NCBI RefSeq assembly: GCF_003325355.1
Contig: NZ_CP030850.1
Coordinates: 4,767,501 to 4,831,500 of the forward strand
DNA: 64,000 nucleotides
Reading direction: 5' to 3'
Origin: Runella rosea
GTDB lineage: Bacteria; Bacteroidota; Bacteroidia; Cytophagales; Spirosomataceae
The notes under the pieces were generated by a model. The model was not told the origin of the DNA. It saw only the letters and a list, made by a program, of their open reading frames with translations, and searched no databases. This document shows positions 17,107 through 26,377 of this stretch, one piece after another (within the stretch, counting starts at the first letter, position 1; the number at the start of each line of letters is the position of its first letter). The position numbers were made by a program, and so were the translations under genes.

Positions 17107-19317
17107 TTATAGAATTAACAGCCCATTCTCGCGCAATTGCTTCCAGGCTGTTGTCTTGCAAAAAGCGTCAAAACTTCCAAAGGATTTAGTTTCAAAATCG
17201 CTTTGTAATTGTTGATGTAAAAAAGGCTTATCGAAATTAGCAATGGCAATTTTTGGGAATATCTCCATCCAAAAATCCCCCATTGCTGCGGGTACTTCAA
17301 GTACCAAATCATGTTTTTTGTGGTAAAAATGTAGTTCGGCCATCTGCACCGTTTTTTTGCCTTGTTTTACCTCAAAATAGGCCAATGAAGGCAGGTTTCC
17401 CAACCAAACTACAAAGGCATTTTTACGAATCGAATCTTCGTACTGGGTAATTTGCTTTTGAATATAATTGGGAGGAATGGTCGTGGAAGGCACTTTGAAC
17501 GGAAACCACTTATTGAGTGGAATCTCAAACCCTACGCCGTGCATATAATTGAACAGCGACTTGCGCAAACCTTCCCCAAACAGGTCGTGATTGGCCCCCG
17601 TTGGGTCGTTGTGGTAGAGGTCGTTGTCGGCAAAACCGCCGAAGTCGGGACCGATTCGTTGTACATCGAAGGCTTCGGGTTGTAAGCCCACGGGGCTATG
17701 TGAGGTCATGGCGAAGCGGTGCCAAAAGCCCGATTGCAACACGCCATTTTGGAACAATTGCCGCACCATTTCCAATGAATCAACGGTTTCTTGCGTGGTT
17801 TGGGTCGGAAAACCGTACATCAAATAGGCATGAACCATGATGCCCGCTTGCGTAAAACCGTCGGTGACGCGAGCAACCTGCCCTACGGTTACGCCCTTTT
17901 TCATTTTTTCCAACAATCGGTCCGAGGCAACTTCCAACCCACCCGACATGGCAATACAACCAGACGCCTTCAAGAGAATGGACAAATCGTGCGTGAAATT
18001 CTTCTCAAAACGAATGTTGGTCCACCAAACGACGGTCAGTTTCCGACGAATGATTTCGATGGCTACGTCTCGTAACAGCGCTGGTGGCGCAGCTTCGTCC
18101 ACAAAATGAAAACCGTTTTGCTTGGTTTTCTGGATGATTTCTTCAATGCGGTCGCAGATGAGCGAAGCCGTGAGCGGCTCGTAGTTTTTGATATAATCAA
18201 GCGAAATATCACAGAAAGAGCATTTTCCCCAGTAACAACCGTGCGCCAAGGTCAGTTTGTTCCACCGGCCGTCGCTCCAGAGGCGGTGCATCGGATTGAC
18301 AATCTCAATGACTGACAAATACTCCATCAGCTTCAAATCGGTGTAATCGGGCGTGCCCGTTTCGCGTTGGGCAACGTCTTTTTCGGAGGCTCCGTTGTGG
18401 AAAACGACGTGGTTATCCACCAATGAAAAAATACGCTTGAGTTTTTCCAGCGGTCGTTTTTGTTCTAAGTACTCTAGCAGCGAGCGCAGCGGCGCTTCCC
18501 CATCGTCTAAGCAGACATAATCGACGTAGTCAAACACGCGCGGGTCTGACAGTGAGCGGAGTTCGGTGTTACAAAAACCACCCCCCATTACGATTTTGAT
18601 GTCGGGGTAGTGTTTTTTTAGGTATTGACCGCATTTAAAAGCCCCGAAAAGATTGCCTGGAAAGGGCACGGTCAGGCAAACGACCGTCGGCTCAAACATC
18701 TTGATTTTTTGGTCGAGCAAATCAGTGAGCAGTGTAGTAATCAGCGTATCAGTTGCTTGCAGCGAAGCCTGCATTTCATCAAAATGTGTAGCCGTGCGGC
18801 CCAAACGCTCGGCGTAGCGGCTAAAACCAAAATGCGGGTCGATGCTTTCCTGAATAAAATCCCCCAAATCTTCCAAATACAGCGTGGCCAAGTGACGGGC
18901 TTTGTCTTGCGTGCCCATGGTGCCAAAGGCCCATTCGAGATCCTCTACTTCTTTGAAGCGGGAGGCTTCGGGAAGGTACGTACGGTCACAAATGCTGTGA
19001 GCGAGTGTGGGATTTTTGTTCTGTAGAAAAAGAATAACGGGCTCAATGGTCGTAATGTACTCGTCGCGGAGACTATAGATGCGGAAGGCATTGTCCGACA
19101 GTTCGATGTCATGCTCGGCGCGGTCAAGGGCGTCAAAGAGTTGGGTAAGTCCGTCGGGAGAAAAAAGCGCCAAAATGACCTCAATGCCCAAATCTGCCTG
19201 CCATGATGGCACACCCAACGTGTTCAAAAAACCCTTGATGTAGGCCGTGGCCGGGTAGGGAGTATTGAGTTGGGTAAACGGCGGGGTGAGCAGTAAAAGC
19301 TTGTTTGGGGAAACCAT
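17107..19317 (-). CDS. Radical SAM protein with N-terminal B12-binding-like domain
   Basis: About 736 residues. The N-terminal half (to about residue 300) resembles the B12-binding fold in layout, with VVCLTVPFPGNLFGAFKCGQYL and KIVMGGGFCNTE strands, but a clear DxHxxG cobalamin motif is absent. The radical SAM core follows: HGCYWGKCSFCD places cysteines at about 361, 366 and 369, a CX4CX2C spacing instead of the common CX3CX2C, known from some members of this superfamily. SGGLEVASDRLLEKMKKGV is a typical later core strand. The substrate is unknown. ATG 19317 is chosen because MVSPNKLLLLTPPF fits the family start; ATG 19347 is also possible. No partner gene is adjacent. Confidence 0.85.
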   Translation of the reverse strand: MVSPNKLLLLTPPFTQLNTPYPATAYIKGFLNTLGVPSWQADLGIEVILALFSPDGLTQLFDALDRAEHDIELSDNAFRIYSLRDEYITTIEPVILFLQNKNPTLAHSICDRTYLPEASRFKEVEDLEWAFGTMGTQDKARHLATLYLEDLGDFIQESIDPHFGFSRYAERLGRTATHFDEMQASLQATDTLITTLLTDLLDQKIKMFEPTVVCLTVPFPGNLFGAFKCGQYLKKHYPDIKIVMGGGFCNTELRSLSDPRVFDYVDYVCLDDGEAPLRSLLEYLEQKRPLEKLKRIFSLVDNHVVFHNGASEKDVAQRETGTPDYTDLKLMEYLSVIEIVNPMHRLWSDGRWNKLTLAHGCYWGKCSFCDISLDYIKNYEPLTASLICDRIEEIIQKTKQNGFHFVDEAAPPALLRDVAIEIIRRKLTVVWWTNIRFEKNFTHDLSILLKASGCIAMSGGLEVASDRLLEKMKKGVTVGQVARVTDGFTQAGIMVHAYLMYGFPTQTTQETVDSLEMVRQLFQNGVLQSGFWHRFAMTSHSPVGLQPEAFDVQRIGPDFGGFADNDLYHNDPTGANHDLFGEGLRKSLFNYMHGVGFEIPLNKWFPFKVPSTTIPPNYIQKQITQYEDSIRKNAFVVWLGNLPSLAYFEVKQGKKTVQMAELHFYHKKHDLVLEVPAAMGDFWMEIFPKIAIANFDKPFLHQQLQSDFETKSFGSFDAFCKTTAWKQLRENGLLIL

Positions 19318-19400
19318 GCGCATGGGAAATGAGGCAAATAAATGCACGAAGGTAACGAAATGTACGCAGGAAAGTTACCTTCGTGCCGTTTTACGCCATC

Positions 19401-21080
19401 CTACCATTCGCCCATTAGCGCACCAGATACGTTCCATGCGCTGAAGCTACCGCCTTCGGGGAGGCCCTGTGGTATGTGGACTTGGAGGGTATGCTTGCCA
19501 GCGGGTAGGTTGCCCAATTCTATCCAAATTGGGTTGGTGACCGTGCCTGGGCACCAGTTGGAGCGACTCAGATCAGAAGAGGAGAGCCCGTTGTTGAAAT
19601 TGCCCGAAGCAGGATTGACCAGCCGGTAGCTGCCGCAGTCGGCGCGCCAAGGCGTGATGGTAAAAATCTGTCGGCCGTCTACGGAGATTGTATTGGCTTT
19701 GGGTACAAATTCGTCGCCGTTGCCCCAGCCACCGTGGCCAGTTGTAATGTAGCGGAGTTTTAGGTTTTTGGCCCCTTCGGGTACATCGAAGGTCACTTGT
19801 AAGCCTTTTTCGTTGTTGAACATTGTTCCGTATTCCTGTCCCGCCATTTCCATGACGTTAGTGGTGTTAAAAAGCGGCACGATTCGGGATTGCTGCTTAG
19901 CGGTGGGGCGTTCGTTGGGGTGAACAGAAAAATTGAGACTTACTTTATGGCCGCCTTTGTCGTAATTACCGATAAAAACCGCAACCCACACTTCCTGGCC
20001 GTTGTAGGCCGGCAGCAAGTCGCTGATGTCTTGGCGGTAATAAGTGGAATCAGCCCAAGTTTTGTTTTTGAGTTGTAAATAATTGTATTGACGCACGCCA
20101 AAAGGCGTAAAAAACCGCATCAATTCCAATACAGGCAGATAATCAGGCGTTTGTACAACGCCTTGATACTGTTTACCATTGCCGTTTTCGTAAATGGGTA
20201 ATTCCTTTACCGATTTTTGCAGGGCGTCCAAAAACGATACTTTACGTTGGGTTGGAATCATAAACACCGAGCCTGTGCGGTCGTAGGCGTCGCCGTTGGA
20301 GTACTGCGAAAGTTCCAGAAAGACATTTGAGGCGGCCCCAACCGAGGGGAATTTTACTTTTTTGGCAATCACAGTACCGTGGGCAAACCGAACCACTTCG
20401 TTTGCGGCATGAACCGAATCCGAAAAATTGATGATTTGATGACTAAAAACGGGTAGCTGAATAAATCGACTTTTCCAGAGTTCATCTTTGTACGTGAGGG
20501 CATCTACCCGCTGTGGATGGGGTTGCGGAAGTTGGTTTTTGGCCGCCCAAGGGGTGTTTTTTTCAATCTTCACGGCTTCGGTTTCACTGTTGCCGTTGCG
20601 CACCATTTTCAAAACCAACCCTAAATTTTGCCCCAATGCCGAAGGCGCGCCTTTTATTTTTAGCTCTTCGGTGTACCAAAGGTCGATGCGGTTGGAGTTG
20701 ACAACGGTAGTGGCTTTTTTGCAGGTGTACCCCAAAATTACTTGAGTATCAGAGAGTAATTCAATTTTTTGCTCTGCCAATGCTTTGCTGTCCTGCGTCA
20801 TGAGGGTTTTGCCGTTGGCGAAAAATGCAATCTGGTACAGACTGTTGTCGGTTCGGTCTACAAAGCTGATTTCAAAAGGAGGTTTAGTCTCGCCTTTGAT
20901 GGTTTTTTCTGACGAGACGCTCGTCCCAGAGGCCGATGCTAATACAATAATCGGGTCTTGATTGGGGGGTACTTTCCCGTTGTTTTTTCTTAGATACGTA
21001 ATCTGCCAAACGTCGTTGGTTTGGGCATGGCTTTCGTAGAAACACAACAGTAAGAGGATGAATATCGGGAATGATTTCAT
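19401..21080 (-). CDS. PNGase F-like glycoprotein amidase with extra N-terminal domain
   Basis: A 559-residue exported protein (signal peptide ending near ESHAQ). Residues about 20-185 resemble the GLPGLI-type domain (VILGYTCKKATT, IDLWYTEEL). Residues about 200-559 match the two-lobed PNGase F fold: TTGHGGWGNGDEF, WRADCGSYRLVNPASGN, LSSSDLSRSNWCPGT and LGNLPAGKHTLQVHIPQG are near-verbatim PNGase F segments. PNGase F hydrolyses the GlcNAc-Asn amide bond, releasing whole N-glycans. It is the last gene of a minus-strand cluster with GH18, glycosylasparaginase, GH29 and GH125, which supports an N-glycan role. The N-terminal domain may correspond to the extra domain of PNGase F-II-type enzymes; this is inference. 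Confidence 0.9.
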   Translation of the reverse strand: MKSFPIFILLLLCFYESHAQTNDVWQITYLRKNNGKVPPNQDPIIVLASASGTSVSSEKTIKGETKPPFEISFVDRTDNSLYQIAFFANGKTLMTQDSKALAEQKIELLSDTQVILGYTCKKATTVVNSNRIDLWYTEELKIKGAPSALGQNLGLVLKMVRNGNSETEAVKIEKNTPWAAKNQLPQPHPQRVDALTYKDELWKSRFIQLPVFSHQIINFSDSVHAANEVVRFAHGTVIAKKVKFPSVGAASNVFLELSQYSNGDAYDRTGSVFMIPTQRKVSFLDALQKSVKELPIYENGNGKQYQGVVQTPDYLPVLELMRFFTPFGVRQYNYLQLKNKTWADSTYYRQDISDLLPAYNGQEVWVAVFIGNYDKGGHKVSLNFSVHPNERPTAKQQSRIVPLFNTTNVMEMAGQEYGTMFNNEKGLQVTFDVPEGAKNLKLRYITTGHGGWGNGDEFVPKANTISVDGRQIFTITPWRADCGSYRLVNPASGNFNNGLSSSDLSRSNWCPGTVTNPIWIELGNLPAGKHTLQVHIPQGLPEGGSFSAWNVSGALMGEW

Positions 21081-21129
21081 AGTTTATGGGTTTTTTAAAC
21101 CACAGAGAGACGGAGAGACACAGAGTAAA

Positions 21130-22092
21130 CTATTGAGCGCCGCGTTTAATGGCTTTTAAAAGAGAATATTCGTCGTTGGTGTCGCAGGAAATTTCCCAAA
21201 TCATGACGCCACCGCAACCGCGTTCTTTGGCCATGCGGGTTTTTTGTTCGATAGTCAACGTGCCGTTGTAGAAAGCTCCTTTCCAATAATCGTCCAACGG
21301 ACTAGCGCCGTCTTTGAGCAGGGATTTGTAATCGGGTCCGTAGTTCCCCATTCCTTTTTTAGAATAAAAAGGCAAGCCTAAAAGGGTTTTGTGGACGGGG
21401 ATTTGCCGCTCTTTAGTCCAATAATCTAAACTTTTGATGGCTAACGAATAAGGCGAATGGGCTTTGATGTAGCTCGGGCCGTAATCGTCGTCGTAGGCCA
21501 TGAGATTGATCCAGTCCATTTTGTCCAAGGCTTCCTTTTTCATACCGTAGCCTTTTTTGCCGTAGGAAATCACCGCAGCAGTCAGTTTTTTGCCTTTTAG
21601 ATGCAGAGAATCACCTAATTCATTCACCAACGCTACGTAATCATCGGCCGAGCGGCTGTCTTCGTCGGGGTATTCCCAGTCCAAATCCACGCCGTCGACG
21701 TTATAGGTGCGTACGAATTTCATTACATTTTTTACGAAAGTACGTCGTCCTTCGGGGCGTTCTGCCATTTTGTGAAAGCGCGTATCATCGCCGCCGCCAT
21801 CACCAATGCCCCAGCCACCGATGGAAATGAACACTTGTTTCTTGTTTTTATGCACAAAACTGACCAACTTTTTCAGCGGTTCTGGGTCTCGTAGTGGCTC
21901 CAGCGTATCGCCTGTTTTGGCGGGAATGGCAAAAGCAAAATTGATGTGTGTCAGTAAGTCAATCGGGATTTGTTCGGCGGGAATGGTAGGAACGTAATAG
22001 CCCACTACTTTAAATTCTTTGGACTTGGTTTGAGCAAAAGAATTGAGAATTGTCAACAGAAAGACCGCAACGTAAGCAGCATTTTTTTTCAT
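21130..22092 (-). CDS. GH18 chitinase or endo-beta-N-acetylglucosaminidase
   Basis: A 320-residue exported single-domain GH18 enzyme (signal peptide ending near NSFAQ). The catalytic DGVDLDWEYP motif at residues 133-142 has E140 as proton donor, and KKQVFISIGGWG is the second family motif. GH18 enzymes cut beta-1,4 bonds between GlcNAc units, in chitin or in the chitobiose core of N-glycans. The neighbouring PNGase F-like, fucosidase and mannosidase genes make the N-glycan core the more likely target, but chitin cannot be excluded. There is no carbohydrate-binding domain. It is 22 bp downstream of the double SGNH gene. Confidence 0.92.
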   Translation of the reverse strand: MKKNAAYVAVFLLTILNSFAQTKSKEFKVVGYYVPTIPAEQIPIDLLTHINFAFAIPAKTGDTLEPLRDPEPLKKLVSFVHKNKKQVFISIGGWGIGDGGGDDTRFHKMAERPEGRRTFVKNVMKFVRTYNVDGVDLDWEYPDEDSRSADDYVALVNELGDSLHLKGKKLTAAVISYGKKGYGMKKEALDKMDWINLMAYDDDYGPSYIKAHSPYSLAIKSLDYWTKERQIPVHKTLLGLPFYSKKGMGNYGPDYKSLLKDGASPLDDYWKGAFYNGTLTIEQKTRMAKERGCGGVMIWEISCDTNDEYSLLKAIKRGAQ

Positions 22093-22114
22093 AATGGAAT
22101 GGTTTGTTGAAGGG

Positions 22115-23884
22115 TTAATTCGCTTTTAAAATGGATTGTAATTCTTTACCTAAAAGTTCGTAACCAGCGGCGTTGGGATGCAGGCCGTCGGAAAACATCT
22201 TTTCGTCAATTTTGCCAGTTTTTAGTAATAGTGGTTTGCCAATATCGGCGTAACCAACGCCGATAGATTTGGTCAATGCCTGAATACCTTGGTTCAGCGT
22301 AATGACGCGGCTTTCCTGCTCACGACGCGGATAAATGCCCAACAGCGTGATTTTAGCTTTGGGTTGTTGGTTTTTAATGGCCTGCACCAAGAGTTTTAGG
22401 CCTTGAATGATTTCGTCGTCGGTGTTAAGGTGGAGGTTATTGGTACCGATGTTAATGATTATTTTCTCGGGCGAAATTCCGTCTAGTTCGTCGTGATACA
22501 CACGCCAGAGCACATTTTCAACCCTGTCCCAGCCAAAACCGAAATTGCGGGTCTGAAATGGTTCGAGGTACTTTTGCCAAGCTTCAGCCCCTTTGATGCG
22601 ATTATTGAGGGGTTTGCCACCCCAATTGTGGGTGATTGAATTGCCAATCATCAACACCTTGGTCGGCTCAGTCTGATTGAGTTTCAAGATTGCGTTGTGT
22701 CTTTCTTCCCAATTGTAGCTGCCCGGCTCTCGGTTGTGCCGTACGGGAATTTGGGTCTTGAGCGTGCCTACGGGTTGTTGCAAGATTTCACGTAACTTTT
22801 TTTCGTAAGCATCGGCATAACGCATCATTCCCAAATCGTTGGGGTGTGTACCATCTACCATACCTTCGTGGTCAATCCCAATCTCAGAGATGGGCAAGAG
22901 GTAAATGTTGGATACTTTTTCGTTCGTCAGTTGAGCAAAGGCTTCGCGTAAATCTTGATTGGCATCTTCAAAAAGCGGCTGACGATGCGCCATGAGATAG
23001 CTGTCGGTGTAGCCGTCGTGCTCGGTCAGTAAAATAGGCGTATTGGGGTGTTTGGTTCGCAAGGTTTTGACCGATTCGATGATTCGTTTCTGTAACTCTT
23101 TACGTTCAACAATGGGGTAAATCAGATTCGGTAAACAATCCAACACAAACACCCTAGCGTCGATTTCGTTGATGAGGTCAATAACCTCCTTTTCCAAACG
23201 CCCGTTCCCTGAAAAACCCAGATTAATCACCGTACGGTCGAGTTTGCGAGCTAGAATATTAGTCCAAGCCATGCCTGGGCGCGAGGCACACGCACCCTGC
23301 GCAATGGAAGTGCCATAGACCACAATGGGTTTTTCCAGCCGTTGCGGCAAAACGGTAAAAACACTGCCAGCTGGTACGCCAATCTCTAGGTCTCTGATGC
23401 TATTATACAACGGAAGAAACAGGCGGTATTCACGGCCTAATTTATGATAATTGTCGTTGGGTTTGAGTTTGTCAAAATTGTATTGAACCGTATCTTTAAA
23501 ACTGTACTTCCCGTTTGCCAAATGCCAATTCCCGTCGCTATCAAGGCCATACAAGTCTACCCCGCTGACGCCCGTAGCGGGCATGTGCGGCATGGCAGCG
23601 TTGCCAGTCACTTTATAGCGAACAATGATCTGCGGGGCATCGCTCACAAACCGAATCGAAAGCCCTGCGCTGTTGCGCGAAAGATTCCAAACGGCTTTCC
23701 GAACGATATTTTCGGCCCTTGGTGGAAAGCGCTGAATGGTATCGCGCATTTCACCCGACCACGCCTGTCCATCAATGGCGGCAAACGGACTGTCGGAGGG
23801 TTTCCACCATTTAAGCTCAATGGGGGCCTGGGCCAAAACGATGGTAGAAAAAAGGCAAAGGAGAAATGTGTGCAGTTGTTTCAT
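22115..23884 (-). CDS. Double-domain SGNH/GDSL hydrolase
   Basis: A 589-residue exported protein with two esterase units. An N-terminal beta domain of the type found in Bacteroidota SGNH proteins (TGVSGVDLYGLDSDG near 100-115) leads into SGNH unit 1, with VVYGTSIAQG as block I and DGTHPNDLG as the catalytic Asp/His block. Unit 2 begins near residue 385 with VLMIGNSITHNWGG, GTNN as block III, and SDGLHPNAAGYELL. Such enzymes remove O-acetyl or other ester groups from sugars. ATG 23884 is chosen because it starts a signal peptide (MKQLHTFLLCLFSTIVLAQ); the longer frame to 23959 overlaps the upstream gene. The substrate is unknown; a glycan O-acetyl group is likely from context. Confidence 0.88.
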   Translation of the reverse strand: MKQLHTFLLCLFSTIVLAQAPIELKWWKPSDSPFAAIDGQAWSGEMRDTIQRFPPRAENIVRKAVWNLSRNSAGLSIRFVSDAPQIIVRYKVTGNAAMPHMPATGVSGVDLYGLDSDGNWHLANGKYSFKDTVQYNFDKLKPNDNYHKLGREYRLFLPLYNSIRDLEIGVPAGSVFTVLPQRLEKPIVVYGTSIAQGACASRPGMAWTNILARKLDRTVINLGFSGNGRLEKEVIDLINEIDARVFVLDCLPNLIYPIVERKELQKRIIESVKTLRTKHPNTPILLTEHDGYTDSYLMAHRQPLFEDANQDLREAFAQLTNEKVSNIYLLPISEIGIDHEGMVDGTHPNDLGMMRYADAYEKKLREILQQPVGTLKTQIPVRHNREPGSYNWEERHNAILKLNQTEPTKVLMIGNSITHNWGGKPLNNRIKGAEAWQKYLEPFQTRNFGFGWDRVENVLWRVYHDELDGISPEKIIINIGTNNLHLNTDDEIIQGLKLLVQAIKNQQPKAKITLLGIYPRREQESRVITLNQGIQALTKSIGVGYADIGKPLLLKTGKIDEKMFSDGLHPNAAGYELLGKELQSILKAN

Positions 23885-23940
23885 TGAAATAACGTAAAGG
23901 TCACCATGAAAGGGTCTATTCGTTGCATTAGAGGCATAAA

Positions 23941-26064
23941 TCACTCTACTACCAGCCACGTATAGCCTTCGGCAGGAATAGTAACGGTGATTTCGGCGTT
24001 GTAATTTCTGTCCAATATATACTTTGCCGCTTTGCCTTCTTGCGTGCGAATCATGGCTTCTTTGCTCAAACCAGTGTAGTAGAGCGGCAGTTTTATTTTT
24101 CGGGTAATGGCCTCTTTTAGGGGATTATACACCATCATCAGTCCCTTTTCTTTCAACGCTGGATTTACGTGCATGATGCCGTCCCAGTCACGGCCATCAG
24201 GGCGGCGTAGGTGGAGAATGTCAGAATTGAGGATGTCGCGGTATTTTTTATACCAGTCGATGGTTTCTTTTACTACCTGTTTGGTGGCGTCGGTATCGTA
24301 CAGGCGAGGGCCTCGGTAGCAGGCCTGCACGCCCGCGCCATAGTACTGCATCATGAGTTGTTTGTAGTCGGTCAGGTGCTCACTCAGCGGCTCCAAGACG
24401 GCGTCAGCGGTGCCGCCTTGATACTTGGTAAGAGGTACAAATCCCCAACTCATCGACGGTGTTTTTTCCCACAACCCGTCGTAAATATTCTGTCGATTGA
24501 GGATTTTTTGCTGTGCCCGCGACAACGAAAAGTTGACCTCACGATAACCTAGTCCAATTTTGTGCGAACCGTCCAGAAAGTACCAATCCGGTGCATTGAT
24601 GTATATGCCACGGCCGTTGAGCCACTGGTACAATTCTTTTTGCATCGACATTTGTACCCACTGCGAGTCGTCCAGTCCTTTGTGGCCTGGGTGTTTGGTC
24701 GAAGCGCACACGTCGCCAGGGTAGGGACCGTCGTGTTCGAGTAAATCAAAGCCTGTTTCAGCGATAAATTTTTTCAGACTTTTTATGTAATTGATGCCCC
24801 ATTTACTCGCCAAACAGGGCGCATGGCCAAAGAAAGCGGCTTTATCGGGCAAGCCCGTAACGGGGTCAATGACGTCGTTTTCGTCATCAATTCGGCGGCT
24901 GCTAAATAGTGAATATCCGCCTAGTTTAATGCCTTTGCTGTGGGCATAATCGGCTAAGGATTTGAATTTCTGAATGTTGGCGTCGGAGGCGTCTTCCATG
25001 TTAAGGCCGCTGCCAAAACTCAAAATGACCATTTCGTAGCCCGTTTCGGCACATTGGTCTATCACGCTTTTGACCTTTTCTGGCTCTGTGCTGATTAGGT
25101 GCATAAAAATGGGATTTTGAGTTGTCCACGGAAACAGCGTGCGGTACATTTTGCGGCGCGCTAAACCGTTGCGTTCGCGGTCGTAGGAGTCTAACAGTAA
25201 TTCGTACGAACGAATGGAGGTGTAAGATTCTTTAGCAGCCAAATCGATGCCCACGCCCAACATCGGATACACTTCCACCACGCAGGGAGTTTCGAGGTAA
25301 TAGTTGACCTGCGAGGTATAGCTGCTGTCGATTTTCCAGTGTGTGGCTTGGTCCGACAGCTCGTAGCGCATGGCGTTGTTGTAGGCAAAATTATTTTCGA
25401 TGTAGAGCTTATGCGGCTTTTTCATCTTTTCGGGCTTGCCCACCACCGCCGATTCTTCTTCGGGCGTAGCCAATATTTCGTTTACTACTTGATTAATTTT
25501 TAGCTCGTTTCCTGACTTGTTTTCAATCGTTACCCATTTTTCTAATACGGGTATTCCGTCAAATATTTCATAATGCACGGCTACCTCGACACCTTTCAGC
25601 TCGGCGTTGTTCGAGGCAAAGTACAAGATTACGCCTTTGCCCGTCGGAAGGTTTTTGTTGGCCGTCCAGGTGGTAGGCTTCCACTCAAAATGGGTTTTTA
25701 TAGCGACGATTTCGTGACGAATAAACTGAAAATCAGTCGAATTGCTATTTAATTGGTTTGTCCATTCTTCCAACAAATACGCATGTTCTTTTTGGCCGTA
25801 CAGACCACCCACATTGTAGGTTTTGCCGTTGAGCGTTACGCGGGCTTCGGGCCGCACCGACCGCACAAACTGCTCGTTGGTCGTCAGGTTTTTGTAACTG
25901 ACGGTAGCGGCATTGGGTGAAATTTGAATTTGGCGGGCAATGAGTCCATTGCTGATTTCAATGATTTGGCCATTTTTCAGGAGCTTCACTTCGCTCTTTT
26001 GGGCAATAGGCGTAATGAGCCAGTCCTGGGCACGGGCAGTGAGGGCGAGGAGGATTAGCAGCAT
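23941..26064 (-). CDS. Putative clan GH-D glycosidase (alpha-galactosidase-like)
   Basis: About 707 residues with a short hydrophobic export signal (MLLILLALTARAQ). The N-terminal beta-sandwich starts at ISNGLIARQIQISPNA, a pattern of GH36/GH27-type alpha-galactosidases. The barrel follows with YEMVILSFGSGLNMED, SKGIKLGGYSLF and FDLLEHDGPYPGD, where an Asp would be the nucleophile, and ends in a small C-terminal beta domain. I am not certain of the CAZy family. The frame remains open to 26418 through an 84-bp repeat array, but the extension is repeat-encoded, so ATG 26064 is preferred. The signal lacks the usual N-terminal lysines, suggesting the original 5' end was disturbed by the insertion. 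Confidence 0.72.
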   Translation of the reverse strand: MLLILLALTARAQDWLITPIAQKSEVKLLKNGQIIEISNGLIARQIQISPNAATVSYKNLTTNEQFVRSVRPEARVTLNGKTYNVGGLYGQKEHAYLLEEWTNQLNSNSTDFQFIRHEIVAIKTHFEWKPTTWTANKNLPTGKGVILYFASNNAELKGVEVAVHYEIFDGIPVLEKWVTIENKSGNELKINQVVNEILATPEEESAVVGKPEKMKKPHKLYIENNFAYNNAMRYELSDQATHWKIDSSYTSQVNYYLETPCVVEVYPMLGVGIDLAAKESYTSIRSYELLLDSYDRERNGLARRKMYRTLFPWTTQNPIFMHLISTEPEKVKSVIDQCAETGYEMVILSFGSGLNMEDASDANIQKFKSLADYAHSKGIKLGGYSLFSSRRIDDENDVIDPVTGLPDKAAFFGHAPCLASKWGINYIKSLKKFIAETGFDLLEHDGPYPGDVCASTKHPGHKGLDDSQWVQMSMQKELYQWLNGRGIYINAPDWYFLDGSHKIGLGYREVNFSLSRAQQKILNRQNIYDGLWEKTPSMSWGFVPLTKYQGGTADAVLEPLSEHLTDYKQLMMQYYGAGVQACYRGPRLYDTDATKQVVKETIDWYKKYRDILNSDILHLRRPDGRDWDGIMHVNPALKEKGLMMVYNPLKEAITRKIKLPLYYTGLSKEAMIRTQEGKAAKYILDRNYNAEITVTIPAEGYTWLVVE

Positions 26065-26101
26065 ACTTACTATTCTATGCCTTGCCCTGCTACTCGGTGC
26101 T

Positions 26102-26365
26102 CTACGGGTAACACCCGTAGTTACTGGTATTGAACCCCGTTGGGGTTCTAAAAGCCCGAAGGGCTTGCTAAGTGGTGTCGAGTAGTAATCCCTGTTACCC
26201 GTAGTTACTGGTATTGAACCCTGTTGGGGGTTTAAAAGCCCGAAGGGCTTGCTAAGTGGTGTCGAGTAGTAATCACTGTTACCCGTAGTTACTGGTATTG
26301 AACCCCGTTGGGGTTCTAAAAGCCCGAAGGACTTGAATGTGAGTGGCGGTGAGTAGCACTCACCG
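26102..26365. repeat. 84-bp tandem repeat array with hairpins (REP-like)
   Basis: Two full units (26113-26196 and 26197-26280) and a third that diverges after about 26335 repeat with an exact 84-bp period. Each unit holds two hairpins: AACCCC/GGGGTT with a 3-base loop, and AAGCCC-GAA-GGGCTT. Unit 2 has changes on both sides of the first stem that keep it paired. The array is bounded by two similar 8-bp-stem, 3-base-loop hairpins at 26102-26120 and 26347-26365. It lies immediately downstream of the transposase gene. As 84 is a multiple of 3, the minus-strand frame stays open through it. Confidence 0.93.
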
Positions 26366-26377
26366 ATGCCGACAAAG

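Noticed and set aside
26102-26365. CRISPR array
   Set aside because: Repeats are contiguous without spacers, with 84-bp period and internal hairpins; no cas genes.
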